NCBI RefSeq assembly: GCF_046098205.1
Contig: NZ_JBJURJ010000026.1
Coordinates: 1-64,000, forward strand
Direction: 5' to 3'
Length of the DNA: 64,000 nucleotides
DNA from: Paenibacillus_AR mesotrionivorans
GTDB taxonomy: Bacteria > Bacillota > Bacilli > Paenibacillales > NBRC-103111
Shown: positions 15,405 to 22,742 of the stretch, one piece after another
Layout of the letters: every line of letters begins with the position of its first letter
How positions within the stretch are numbered: the stretch's first letter is position 1
The notes under the pieces: model-generated
Seen by the model: only the letters and a program-made list of their open reading frames with translations
Told to the model about the DNA's origin: nothing
The model's database searches: none
Position numbers and translations under genes: made by a program

Positions 15405-16162
15405 CCGACGGCGCCTCCCGACGCGGCCAGCACACAGAAGGCATCGTCCAGACTACTGCCCGCAGGCAGGCCCGCCGCTTTCAAAATCTCGGGAAGGGTC
15501 CCTTTGGCGGCGATGCACCCTTGATGGAGAACAATGAACTTGTCGCAGTAGCGCTCAATGGTGGACAAGATGTGGGAGCTGATCAGGAAACTGGCTCCCT
15601 TTTGCCGCATCTCCACCATCAGCTCCAGCAGGGAGCGGATACCAAGGGGGTCCAGGCCCAGAAACGGCTCATCTATAATATAGAGGGGCGGCTCCGTCAG
15701 GAAGGCGTTCATGATCATCACCTTCTGCTTCATCCCTTTGGACAGATGCGCGGAGAAGCTGTCCTTTTTGGCCGTCATATGGAAGGTGTCCAGCAAAGTG
15801 GCGGACCGCTGCGCATACAAGGGCCGCTCCAGTCCGTAAGCTCTTGCCGTCAGCTCCAGGTGCTCGCTGATGGTCAGCTCCTCATACAACTCCGGGGACT
15901 CGGGCACATAGGCAAAGGACGAGCGATATTCCAAAGGTGCCTCGGCCAGGGTACGCCCGCGGACCCGGATTTCTCCCTTCTGGGGCTGGAGCAGCCCCAG
16001 AATATGCTTGATCGTGGTACTTTTGCCGGCGCCGTTAAGTCCGATCATGCCCACCATCTCACCGGGAAATACGTCAAAATCCACATCCTTCAGAACAGGC
16101 TTGCGCGGGAAATATCCCCCGTACAGCCCTTTTACCTGCAGCATCGGTTCCAAACCGTTCAC
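15401..16162 (-). CDS. ecsA: ABC transporter ATP-binding protein EcsA
   Basis: A 253-residue ABC ATPase: Walker A GLNGAGKST (about residues 42-50), Q-loop region FAYVPESPELYEELT (Glu at the usual Gln position), signature HLSKGMKQKVMIM (a variant of LSGGQ), Walker B PPLYIIDEPFLGLD, and switch histidine SSHILS. The LSKGMKQK signature is the one seen in EcsA and related YhcH-type exporters. The start is set at GTG 16162; a second candidate is the ATG 18 nt downstream, and neither has a strong ribosome site. Confidence 0.9.
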   Translation of the reverse strand: MNGLEPMLQVKGLYGGYFPRKPVLKDVDFDVFPGEMVGMIGLNGAGKSTTIKHILGLLQPQKGEIRVRGRTLAEAPLEYRSSFAYVPESPELYEELTISEHLELTARAYGLERPLYAQRSATLLDTFHMTAKKDSFSAHLSKGMKQKVMIMNAFLTEPPLYIIDEPFLGLDPLGIRSLLELMVEMRQKGASFLISSHILSTIERYCDKFIVLHQGCIAAKGTLPEILKAAGLPAGSSLDDAFCVLAASGGAVG

Positions 16163-16541
16163 CCGCTTCTTACGTTATGTATTCTTCCGCTATTATATAG
16201 AAAAAGCTCCGGGCGATGCAATTAAACCGGGGACAAGATAGTGGAAAAGGAAGGGAATGGGAGGTCAAAACGGAAGGATTTGGTGCTGGAAAAAGTGCGT
16301 GGGACAGGGTATGAGGGGAGGTAAACAAACTGTAAATATGATGGGAAATTAGCCCTTCGATGTCAAAATTTTTTGATAATTCTTTCAGGAAAGCAATAAA
16401 AAATTCATAATTAAGCCGTCATAAGCCATTGAAATTAAGAAATAAAGAGATAATGGATAAAACGAGTGAGATAATGAGATAAAAAAACCATTTTTAATCG
16501 CATACATGGCTAATTTTAACCGATTTATGGACTTTTCGCTA
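16163..16541. other. Intergenic region between ecsA and the c-di-AMP riboswitch promoter
   Basis: About 380 nt, strongly A/T-rich after 16360 and without a convincing ORF. It must hold the ecsAB promoter on the minus strand, but I could not pick one with confidence. A 64-codon minus-strand frame here has no ribosome site and looks spurious. Confidence 0.5.
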
Positions 16542-16570
16542 TTTACAACTTTAGCCTGAGGCATTAATAT
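16542..16570 (+). promoter_or_regulatory. Sigma-A promoter upstream of the c-di-AMP riboswitch
   Basis: TTTACA (16542-16547), 17 nt and TAATAT (16565-16570) lie about 35 nt before the riboswitch core, at a suitable place to start its transcript. Confidence 0.6.
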
Positions 16571-16604
16571 ACAACACATGATAACTTAATAGTGCTTGCC
16601 AAAT

Positions 16605-16800
16605 TTCCAATTCGCTGAGTTTCCATTTTGGAAAACGGGGGAACCGAATGTGAACAGCTTCATGGCTTTGTGGACGGCCTTGAAGTGACGGCACGGTTTT
16701 GGGGTGAATCCTTTTGACGGCTGCTTTGCAGCCCGGAGAGGTAGGGCGACTCTTTCGTCCGAATCCGTCAGCTAACCTCGTAAGCGTTGAAGAGAGGATA
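16605..16800 (+). promoter_or_regulatory. Cyclic di-AMP riboswitch (ydaO-yuaA class)
   Basis: The segment carries the ordered conserved blocks of the ydaO-yuaA class: TTCGCTGAGTTTCC, GGGGGAACC, GGGGTGAATCC, GGTAGGGCGACTCTTTCG, CCGAATCCGTCAGC and TAACCTCGTAAGCG. This class binds c-di-AMP and normally switches downstream genes off, often cell-wall hydrolases and osmolyte transporters. The regulated gene is the yabE-like gene at 17066. The ~265-nt stretch after the aptamer holds imperfect hairpins (16787-16854 and about 16848-16883), but no canonical terminator with a T run, so the expression platform is unresolved. Confidence 0.92.
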
Positions 16801-17065
16801 CTTGTCGTGCATTTTTATGCTTAGTTTGCCACGAGAAGATACCTCTTCACGGGGCTATTTATGTTGTTCCCCGTGATATTCATAATTCAACCGCTCATCA
16901 TATTCGCGAAGGAGGTGCTGCGCGAGGAGCCAGATTCCGGCTGCAGCCTGCTTTGAATGCGAGGAGAATTGGTTTTTAAGCATGAAGTTATAATCAAACC
17001 AATAGTCACGTCAAAAGAACCCTGTATCATACCAGACGGCGGACTATGAAGGAGGACCGATTGAA

Positions 17066-18208
17066 GTGGGCGCTATCCCTGTTCAGGAAACCCATGAAAA
17101 ACGATCATCCAGCATGGCCTTCGCATTGCGATGGGAGCATGAAAACGGGCGCAGAATTATTATAGCAGCAGCTTTCTCGATCGCCTTAGCCTTCATGTTT
17201 TTCATGTTGTTGTACGGTACGGCTACCAAGAGCGTATCCGTAGTGGTGGACGGACAAGAAACCGTGGTTGTAACGCGGCAAGATGTTCTTAAACACCTAC
17301 TGGATGAAAAAGCAATTTCGTACGGTGAGAATGACCGTATTTCCCTGCCTGTGGATACCAAGCTGCGGAATGGGGACGTCATTGTGCTGAATCACACCTC
17401 GCCGGTGCAATTGACTGCCGATGGAAAGACCTTAACGTTGTATACAACCGGAAAGACGGTTGCAGGCGCTTTGGAGGATTTAAATATTGGCACGGACCCG
17501 CTGGATAAGATTACTCCTGCACTGGAGGAAAACTTAGGCGCCGGGGAAGAAATCAAGATCGTCCGCGTCACCAAGGAAATCGCTGAGCAGTCGCAGCCGA
17601 TTGCCTTCGAAACGGTGAAGCAGAATGACAGCAACCTGCTGAAGGGCAAGGAAGAGGTTGTTCAGGACGGCGTAGAAGGAACCAAGGTTATCAAAACAGA
17701 AAAGGTTTACGAGGATGGCGTTTTGGTAGCGGAGAACAAGGTGGACGAAACGATTGCCGCCGAAAGCGTCAGCAAGGTGGTAGCCGTGGGCACCAAGGCT
17801 CCGGTGGTAACCGTGTTAAGCGCAAGCTCTCCCAATATGGATGAAGTCACCAAGAACGGGGTAAACTTTGGCTATAAGAAGATCTTGAACAATGTGACCT
17901 TGACGGCATATTCTGCCGGCGTGGCCTCCACAGGCAAGGATGAGGACCACCCGCAATACGGTGTGACCTCCAGCGGCACGACTGTAACCGAGGGCCGTAC
18001 CATTGCTGTGGACAAAAGTGTGATTCCCATGGGCTGGTGGGTCTATATCGAAGGCATCGGCTTCCGCCGTGCCGAGGATACAGGCAGCGCCATTAAGGGC
18101 AATAAGATCGACGTATACTTCGACAGCAATGCGTATGCCAACAAGTTTGGCACCAAGCGAGGTTATACGGTGTATGTGATTGGTCCGAAAAAGCCGGTTA
18201 CCGACTAA
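17066..18208 (+). CDS. yabE: YabE-like cell-wall protein (DUF348, G5 and 3D domains)
   Basis: A 380-residue secreted or membrane-anchored protein. It has a hydrophobic segment at about residues 31-51, two DUF348 ubiquitin-like repeats (about 55-165), a G5 domain (about 170-248) and a C-terminal 3D domain (about 275-375) with the conserved aspartates in RAEDTGSAIKGNKIDVYFD. The 3D domain is the double-psi beta-barrel hydrolase shared with MltA and EXPB1; G5 binds cell-wall sugars. Such Rpf-like proteins remodel peptidoglycan in growth resumption. The GTG at 17066 follows AAGGAGG at ~10 nt. A c-di-AMP riboswitch upstream ties it to envelope-stress signalling. Confidence 0.93.
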   Translation: MGAIPVQETHEKRSSSMAFALRWEHENGRRIIIAAAFSIALAFMFFMLLYGTATKSVSVVVDGQETVVVTRQDVLKHLLDEKAISYGENDRISLPVDTKLRNGDVIVLNHTSPVQLTADGKTLTLYTTGKTVAGALEDLNIGTDPLDKITPALEENLGAGEEIKIVRVTKEIAEQSQPIAFETVKQNDSNLLKGKEEVVQDGVEGTKVIKTEKVYEDGVLVAENKVDETIAAESVSKVVAVGTKAPVVTVLSASSPNMDEVTKNGVNFGYKKILNNVTLTAYSAGVASTGKDEDHPQYGVTSSGTTVTEGRTIAVDKSVIPMGWWVYIEGIGFRRAEDTGSAIKGNKIDVYFDSNAYANKFGTKRGYTVYVIGPKKPVTD

Positions 18209-18256
18209 CGGGTTTGGATCTGTCCGGCTAGGGCTTGTTCCAAGTGGATACCTTTC

Positions 18257-18290
18257 GAGAAGAGGCTGCCGGCCTCTTCTCTTCCTGTTT
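18257..18290 (+). terminator. Terminator of yabE
   Basis: A perfect 10-bp stem, GAGAAGAGGC and GCCTCTTCTC around a 5-nt loop, is followed by TTCCTGTTTATT. The T tract is interrupted, so strength is uncertain. Confidence 0.65.
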
Positions 18291-18325
18291 ATTAAGACGA
18301 AGCGGCGAAGGGAAAAGTTGCGTCT

Positions 18326-18874
18326 ATGCTAAAAGAAATTATTGTGGTGGAGGGTAAATCCGATACGGCGGCTATAAAGCGTGCCGTGGAGGCCGAGACC
18401 ATTGAAACCGGCGGCTCCGCTATCAATCAGGCCGTCTACGAAAAGATCCGTCTGGCCTTGAAGCGCAGGGGTGTTATTATCTTCACCGATCCCGATCATG
18501 CAGGAGAACGGCTGCGGCGGCTGATTACCGCTCGCTTTCCGGGATGCAAGCAGGCTTTCCTGAGCCAGGAGGAAACCACCAAAAACGGCGATGTGGGCAT
18601 TGAGAACGCAACCCCGGAGATGATCCGCAAGGCGCTGGAAAACCTGAAAACAGACTATCAGTCGGCCGAATCGGAAATCACCCAGGATGATCTGATGGAC
18701 GCAGGACTTTTGGTTCATCCGGATGCGGCAGCCCGGCGGGAAGCGATGGGGCGCCTGCTCGGGATTGGCTATGCCAACGGTAAGCAATTCTTAAAAAGAT
18801 GCCAGATGTTTCAAATCACACGGAAAGAATTCGAAGAAGCGCTGAAGCTTTTTCGTGAAGAGGGCTTCCAATGA
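18326..18874 (+). CDS. rnmV: Ribonuclease M5
   Basis: A 182-residue TOPRIM-domain nuclease that matures the 5' and 3' ends of 5S rRNA. The TOPRIM glutamate is in IIVVEGKSDTAAI and the DxD motif is in IIFTDPDHAGERLRRLI; GIENATPEMIRKAL is a further RNase M5 signature. The ATG follows a GAAGGG site. It overlaps rsmA by 4 nt (ATGA), as in B. subtilis, so the two are translationally coupled. Confidence 0.95.
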   Translation: MLKEIIVVEGKSDTAAIKRAVEAETIETGGSAINQAVYEKIRLALKRRGVIIFTDPDHAGERLRRLITARFPGCKQAFLSQEETTKNGDVGIENATPEMIRKALENLKTDYQSAESEITQDDLMDAGLLVHPDAAARREAMGRLLGIGYANGKQFLKRCQMFQITRKEFEEALKLFREEGFQ

Positions 18875-19767
18875 CAAAACCCCATTCCCCTGCGGATGTG
18901 GCATCTCCGGCCAGAACGAAGGATGTCCTTGGCCGATACGGTATTACTGCCAAGAAAAGCCTTGGCCAAAATTTTCTCGTAGATCTCAATATCCTGGGCA
19001 ATATCGTGAATGCGGCTGAATTGGACGAGTCCAAGGGAGCCTTGGAAATCGGCCCCGGACTGGGGGCTCTGACCCAGCAATTGGCTAAACGTGCGGGACG
19101 TGTGGTGGCAGTGGAGCTGGACCAGCGGATGCTGCCTGTTCTGGAGGAAACGCTGTCGGCCTACGGCAATGCGTCTGTGGTTCATGGGGATATTCTGAAG
19201 GTGGATCTGGATGATTTGTTCCAGCGTTACTTCGCGGATGTGAAGGGTGTCAGCGTGGTGGCCAACCTGCCCTATTATGTGACTACGCCTATTGTCATGC
19301 GACTTTTGGAGGAGCATATCCCCCTGGAGAACATCGTGGTGATGATCCAGAAGGAAGTGGCGGACCGGATGGCGGCCAAACCCGGCACCAAGGATTACGG
19401 CAGCCTGAGCATCGCTGTGCAGTATTATTGCGAGCCCCAGGTAGTGGCCATTGTTCCCCGCACCGTCTTCATCCCCCAGCCCAACGTGGACTCCGCCGTG
19501 ATCCGGCTGCGGCTGCGCAAGGCTCCGCCTGTCCAGGTATCGGATGAAGAGCTGTATTTTCAGGTGGTGCAGGCCTCCTTTACCCAACGGAGGAAAACCA
19601 TCTTTAATAATCTTTTAACCCGGTTCTTCGGGAAAGAAACCCGGCATCTTCTGGAGCAAGCGCTGGAGAAGGCCGGAATCGATCCTATACGCCGCGGTGA
19701 GACGTTGAGCCTCGAAGAGTTCGCGCGCCTTACGGAAGCCCTCCAGGAGGCCGGAATCAGCGTTTAA
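18871..19767 (+). CDS. rsmA: 16S rRNA (adenine(1518)/(1519)-N6) dimethyltransferase
   Basis: A 298-residue KsgA/RsmA enzyme, dimethylating A1518 and A1519 in helix 45 late in 30S assembly. KKSLGQNFLVDLNIL and the SAM motif LEIGPGLGALTQ are at about residues 28-65, the NLPYYVTTPIV catalytic motif is near residue 130, and the C-terminal FTQRRKTIFNNL helix is typical. It starts inside the rnmV stop. A strong terminator follows. Confidence 0.96.
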   Translation: MTKPHSPADVASPARTKDVLGRYGITAKKSLGQNFLVDLNILGNIVNAAELDESKGALEIGPGLGALTQQLAKRAGRVVAVELDQRMLPVLEETLSAYGNASVVHGDILKVDLDDLFQRYFADVKGVSVVANLPYYVTTPIVMRLLEEHIPLENIVVMIQKEVADRMAAKPGTKDYGSLSIAVQYYCEPQVVAIVPRTVFIPQPNVDSAVIRLRLRKAPPVQVSDEELYFQVVQASFTQRRKTIFNNLLTRFFGKETRHLLEQALEKAGIDPIRRGETLSLEEFARLTEALQEAGISV

Positions 19768-19776
19768 GCGCATTTA

Positions 19777-19810
19777 CTCCCCTTGCCGGCACCCGGCGGG
19801 GGAGTTTTTG
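19777..19810 (+). terminator. Terminator of rnmV-rsmA
   Basis: CTCCCC...GCCGG and CGGC..GGGGAG form a long GC-rich stem followed by TTTTTG, just after rsmA. Confidence 0.85.
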
Positions 19811-19832
19811 CTTGAATTCCTGATTTGCACCG

Positions 19833-19861
19833 CACCAAACGCCCAGTCCTGCCATACGATA
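19833..19861 (+). promoter_or_regulatory. Candidate sigma-K promoter of yabG
   Basis: CACC (19833-19836), 16 nt and CATACGATA (19853-19861) fit the mother-cell sigma-K consensus (mACm, 16-17 nt, CATAnnnTA). It lies 24 nt before the ATG. yabG is sigma-K dependent in B. subtilis. Confidence 0.65.
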
Positions 19862-19885
19862 CATCGTGAGGAGGGGATAGGCGCA

Positions 19886-20743
19886 ATGAAGCAAGGCGAT
19901 CTGGTGGTACGGAAATCCTATGGCGGTGACGTCATTTTTAAAATTCAAGATTTTTCATATCAGACTGCGCTGCTCCGGGGGGTAGATGTGCGGCTTCTGG
20001 CGGATGCGTCCGTCGCGGACTTGAGTCCTGCGCCCGAGAACCGCATCGCCCGCCATGAGGAGGATATGCAGCAGCGGTGCACCGAAATGCGCAGCGTGAT
20101 GACGAAAAGCCTGCCCCAGCCGGTCAAGCAGGCGGCTCCCGCCGCAAGAAGCGGCCGCCAGTCCTCCGGGCATTTCGAGGTGCCGGGCAAGGTGCTCCAC
20201 TTGGATGGGGACCCCAATTATCTGCGCAAAAGCATGGGGCTCTACGGGGATCTTCGTGTGCCGGCGGAAGGCATCTATGTGCCGGAGCAGAACATGGCGG
20301 AGGTTTTGACCCGGCTCCTGCCCCAGGTGCATCCGGATATCGTGGTGATTACCGGGCATGACGGGATTCTCAAGGATGTGAAGGATGAAGATACGCAGAG
20401 TCTGTCCAGCTATAAAAACTCCCAGAACTTCGTAAATGCGGTCCGCACGGCCCGGAAGTATGAGCGCAACCGGGATGCCCTGGTTATTATTGCGGGAGCC
20501 TGCCAATCCCATTTTGAAGCACTGCTGCAGGCCGGAGCCAATTATGCCAGCTCTCCGGGGCGGGTGCTGATCCATGCATTGGATCCGTTGTACATCGCTG
20601 CCAAGGTGGCGTTTACCCCCATCAAGGATACCGTCCAGATGGCGGATATCCTCCAGCATACCATGAGCGGTTTGGAGGGGCTTGGAGGAATCGATACCCG
20701 CGGCAGCTACCGCCTGGGAATTCCGGGCTTTAAAACATACTGA
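19886..20743 (+). CDS. yabG: Sporulation-specific protease YabG
   Basis: A 285-residue protein matching YabG along its length: an N-terminal SH3-like GDLVVRKSYGGDVIFKI segment, VLHLDGDPNYLRKSMGLY, the PDIVVITGHDG segment, and ACQSHFEALLQAGANYASSPGRV. YabG processes spore coat and SpoIVA-associated proteins during coat maturation in the mother cell. The ATG lies 8 nt after GAGGAGGGG. A sigma-K type promoter directly precedes it and a terminator directly follows, so it is monocistronic. Confidence 0.92.
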   Translation: MKQGDLVVRKSYGGDVIFKIQDFSYQTALLRGVDVRLLADASVADLSPAPENRIARHEEDMQQRCTEMRSVMTKSLPQPVKQAAPAARSGRQSSGHFEVPGKVLHLDGDPNYLRKSMGLYGDLRVPAEGIYVPEQNMAEVLTRLLPQVHPDIVVITGHDGILKDVKDEDTQSLSSYKNSQNFVNAVRTARKYERNRDALVIIAGACQSHFEALLQAGANYASSPGRVLIHALDPLYIAAKVAFTPIKDTVQMADILQHTMSGLEGLGGIDTRGSYRLGIPGFKTY

Positions 20744-20753
20744 ACGTCCGATG

Positions 20754-20792
20754 CCGTCCGCCTGGTCACCAGGAGGGCGGTTTTTCTTTTTT
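20754..20792 (+). terminator. Terminator of yabG
   Basis: Nested stems CCGTCC/GGGCGG and CCTGGT/ACCAGG are followed by TTTTTCTTTTTTT. Confidence 0.88.
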
Positions 20793-20855
20793 TGGAAAAG
20801 ACGGATAAAGGAAACGGGTTCAGGACATATTAAAAACGGGTTATGGGGATTACCA

Positions 20856-20926
20856 TTGACAACTGGTTTTCTTCACTGGTATAATATTTGGCTTCATTTG
20901 ACAAGATGGACAATCTGAGGTATAAT
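20856..20926 (+). promoter_or_regulatory. Tandem consensus promoters of veg
   Basis: P1: TTGACA (20856-20861), 18 nt, TATAAT (20880-20885). P2: TTGACA (20898-20903), 17 nt, TATAAT (20921-20926), a perfect sigma-A promoter. They are 42 nt apart, and P2 would start transcription ~20 nt before the veg ATG. B. subtilis veg is also driven by very strong tandem promoters. Confidence 0.93.
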
Positions 20927-20952
20927 GGGGTAGAAAGAGGTGGTAGTAGTCC

Positions 20953-21228
20953 ATGGCTAAAAATGCGCTTTTGGAGATCAAACGTACCATGGAAACACAT
21001 GTGGGACAGAAGATTACTCTCCGCGCCAACGGCGGCCGGAGGAAAACCATTGAACGTTCAGGTGTGCTTGAAGAAACCTACCCTTCTGTATTTATTGTCA
21101 AGCTGGACCAGGACCAGCAAAGCTTCAAACGAGTTTCCTACAGCTACGCGGACATTCTGACAGAGACAGTGGAAGTGACTGTCTGCAATGAGGATGGCCA
21201 GATGCGGGTTACATACATTCAGGGGTAA
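20953..21228 (+). CDS. veg: Veg protein
   Basis: A 91-residue cytoplasmic protein with the conserved Veg sequence (LLEIKRTMETHVGQKITLRANGGRRKTIERSGVL..., then FIVKLDQDQQSFKRVSYSYADILTETVEV). Veg is very highly expressed and stimulates biofilm genes in B. subtilis by an indirect route; its biochemical role is unclear. An AGAGGTGG ribosome site precedes the ATG. Tandem consensus promoters and a strong terminator make it a monocistronic, high-output gene. Confidence 0.95.
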   Translation: MAKNALLEIKRTMETHVGQKITLRANGGRRKTIERSGVLEETYPSVFIVKLDQDQQSFKRVSYSYADILTETVEVTVCNEDGQMRVTYIQG

Positions 21229-21249
21229 CCCTGCGAGACCGCCGCAAGC

Positions 21250-21281
21250 CTCCGGTGATTTTTGCCGGAGTTTCTTTTTTT
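21250..21281 (+). terminator. Terminator of veg
   Basis: CTCCGG and CCGGAG around a 9-nt loop, followed by TTTCTTTTTTT. Confidence 0.88.
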
Positions 21282-21373
21282 GTTTCATAAACATCAAATA
21301 CCTGCGGCTAAAACCGGCTCTGTCTGCGCATCCTACCGGTAAAGACGAATGAAACCCAAGGAGGGATTGTGAA

Positions 21374-21574
21374 ATGGGCAGAAGGCGCCGCGGGGTTATG
21401 TCGGAGCAGCTGAAGTACGAGTTGGCGAAGGATTTGGGCTTTTACAATACTGTCCAGCGGGAAGGCTGGGGCGGCATCACCACCAAGGATGCGGGAAATA
21501 TGGTGAAGCGGGCCATCCAGATGGCCGAGCAGGCAGCCAAGGCACAAGGACAGGGCCAGCCACCGGGAAGATAA
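21374..21574 (+). CDS. sspF: SspF-like small acid-soluble spore protein
   Basis: A 66-residue alpha/beta-type SASP relative: a basic start (MGRRRRGVMSEQLKYELAKDLGF) and the core GWGGITTKDAGNMVKRAIQMAEQA match SspF. Such proteins coat forespore DNA and protect it from UV and heat. It sits between veg and ispE exactly as sspF does in B. subtilis. AAGGAGG precedes the ATG. A CATCCTA block at 21329 resembles a sigma-G -10, but its -35 is poor. Confidence 0.88.
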   Translation: MGRRRRGVMSEQLKYELAKDLGFYNTVQREGWGGITTKDAGNMVKRAIQMAEQAAKAQGQGQPPGR

Positions 21575-21600
21575 TCGCGAACCGAATAGAGCAGCCATAC

Positions 21601-21634
21601 AAGCCGGGGCGTTTTATACGCCTCGGCTTTATTT
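21601..21634 (+). terminator. Terminator of sspF
   Basis: AAGCCGGGGCGT pairs with ACGCCTCGGCTT (one mismatch) around a short T-rich loop and runs into TTTATTTG. Confidence 0.82.
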
Positions 21635-21730
21635 GAAACCCGCCCGATGCACGCCAGATGCTTTTCCCAACGGGGTTTGCTATAATATGTAAAGTTGGAT
21701 CAGGCCGTTATTGAAAGTAGGTGCAGCCTT

Positions 21731-22603
21731 GTGCGAGTGATGGAAAAAGCTTCAGCCAAAATCAATCTTACCCTGGACGTGCTGCATAAGCGGCCGGACG
21801 GTTATCATGAAGTAGAAATGATTATGACGATGGTGGACCTGGCGGACCGGATCGAAATGAAAGAGCTGGACCGGGATGCCATCATTATCTCCAGCCAGGC
21901 GGGGTATATTCCGCTGGATGAGAAGAACCTTGCCTTTCAGGCAGCCAGATTGATCAAGGACCGATATGATGTGAAGCAAGGGGTCTATATTCATTTGGAT
22001 AAAAAAATTCCGGTGGCAGCCGGTCTTGCCGGAGGAAGCAGCGATGCGGCGGCTACGCTTCGGGGGCTGAACCGCCTGTGGCGGCTGGGCATCACCGACG
22101 GGGAGCTTCGTACGCTGGGAGCCGAGCTGGGATCAGACGTGCCTTTCTGTGTAACCGGCGGCACCGCAATTGCCCGCGGACGCGGCGAAAAGCTGGAGTT
22201 TATCGATTCCCCGCCCCAATGCTGGGTGGTGCTGGCCAAGCCCCCCATCAATGTGTCTACCGCAGATGTGTACGGCAAGCTGAATGCCTCCCGGATTGCG
22301 AAGCATCCGGACACGGCGGCTGTAGCGGAGGCTATCCGGAGCAAGGATTACCACAGCCTGTGCGACGGCTTGGGCAATGTTTTGGAAGAGGTTACATTAT
22401 CCTTGTATCCGGAGGTTAGGCAGCTGAAGAACTGCATGGAGCGCCTGGGTGCGGATGGAGTGCTGATGTCCGGGAGCGGTCCTACGGTTTTTGCCCTTTG
22501 CTCCAAGGAAAAAAAGGCACAGCGGATCTACAACGGGCTTCGCGGCTTCTGCAAGGAAGTCTATGCGGTGAGGATGCTGACCGGGGAGCATGCCGCCCCC
22601 TAA
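21731..22603 (+). CDS. ispE: 4-diphosphocytidyl-2-C-methyl-D-erythritol kinase
   Basis: A 290-residue GHMP kinase of the MEP isoprenoid pathway. EKASAKINLTLDV is at the N-terminus, the ATP-binding PVAAGLAGGSSDAAATLRGLN motif is at about residues 94-114, and VLMSGSGPTVFAL is the third GHMP motif. The GTG at 21731 (MRVMEKASAKIN) is chosen because AGGTG lies 7 nt upstream and it aligns exactly with the start of B. subtilis IspE; upstream in-frame starts to 21695 lack a ribosome site. Confidence 0.94.
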   Translation: MRVMEKASAKINLTLDVLHKRPDGYHEVEMIMTMVDLADRIEMKELDRDAIIISSQAGYIPLDEKNLAFQAARLIKDRYDVKQGVYIHLDKKIPVAAGLAGGSSDAAATLRGLNRLWRLGITDGELRTLGAELGSDVPFCVTGGTAIARGRGEKLEFIDSPPQCWVVLAKPPINVSTADVYGKLNASRIAKHPDTAAVAEAIRSKDYHSLCDGLGNVLEEVTLSLYPEVRQLKNCMERLGADGVLMSGSGPTVFALCSKEKKAQRIYNGLRGFCKEVYAVRMLTGEHAAP

Positions 22604-22656
22604 TCCGAAATGCAGAAGGATGTTAGCTGCATGTAAGAAACAATTTCATTGGGAAC

Positions 22657-22707
22657 TTGAATAAATACGGACATAAATGATATATTCTCATTATAATATT
22701 CGGATTT
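22657..22707 (+). promoter_or_regulatory. purR promoter with candidate PurBox
   Basis: TTGAAT (22657-22662), 18 nt and TATATT (22681-22686) form a plausible promoter. On the minus strand AAATCCGAATATT (22695-22707) matches the PurBox AWWWCCGAACWWT at 12 of 13 positions. A weaker opposite-strand half (22663-22675, three mismatches) lies upstream, which would form the usual inverted pair, consistent with PurR autorepression. Confidence 0.6.
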
Positions 22708-22742
22708 GAGTGTGGATATGATCCGCAATCGGGGGTGCATGC

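Noticed and set aside
16912..16960. AAGGAGG followed by GTG in the yabE leader
   Set aside because: The GTG overlaps the Shine-Dalgarno site and the frame stops after 13 codons. It is more likely part of the riboswitch leader structure.
16969..17049. Possible leader peptide (TTG after GAGGAG, stop just before the yabE ribosome site)
   Set aside because: The ribosome site is only 2 nt from the TTG, too close for efficient initiation, and the product shows no amino-acid bias suggesting attenuation.
21306..21335. Possible sigma-G promoter of the sspF-like gene
   Set aside because: CATCCTA is an acceptable -10, but the pentamer at the correct -35 distance (GGCTA) has two mismatches; too weak to annotate.
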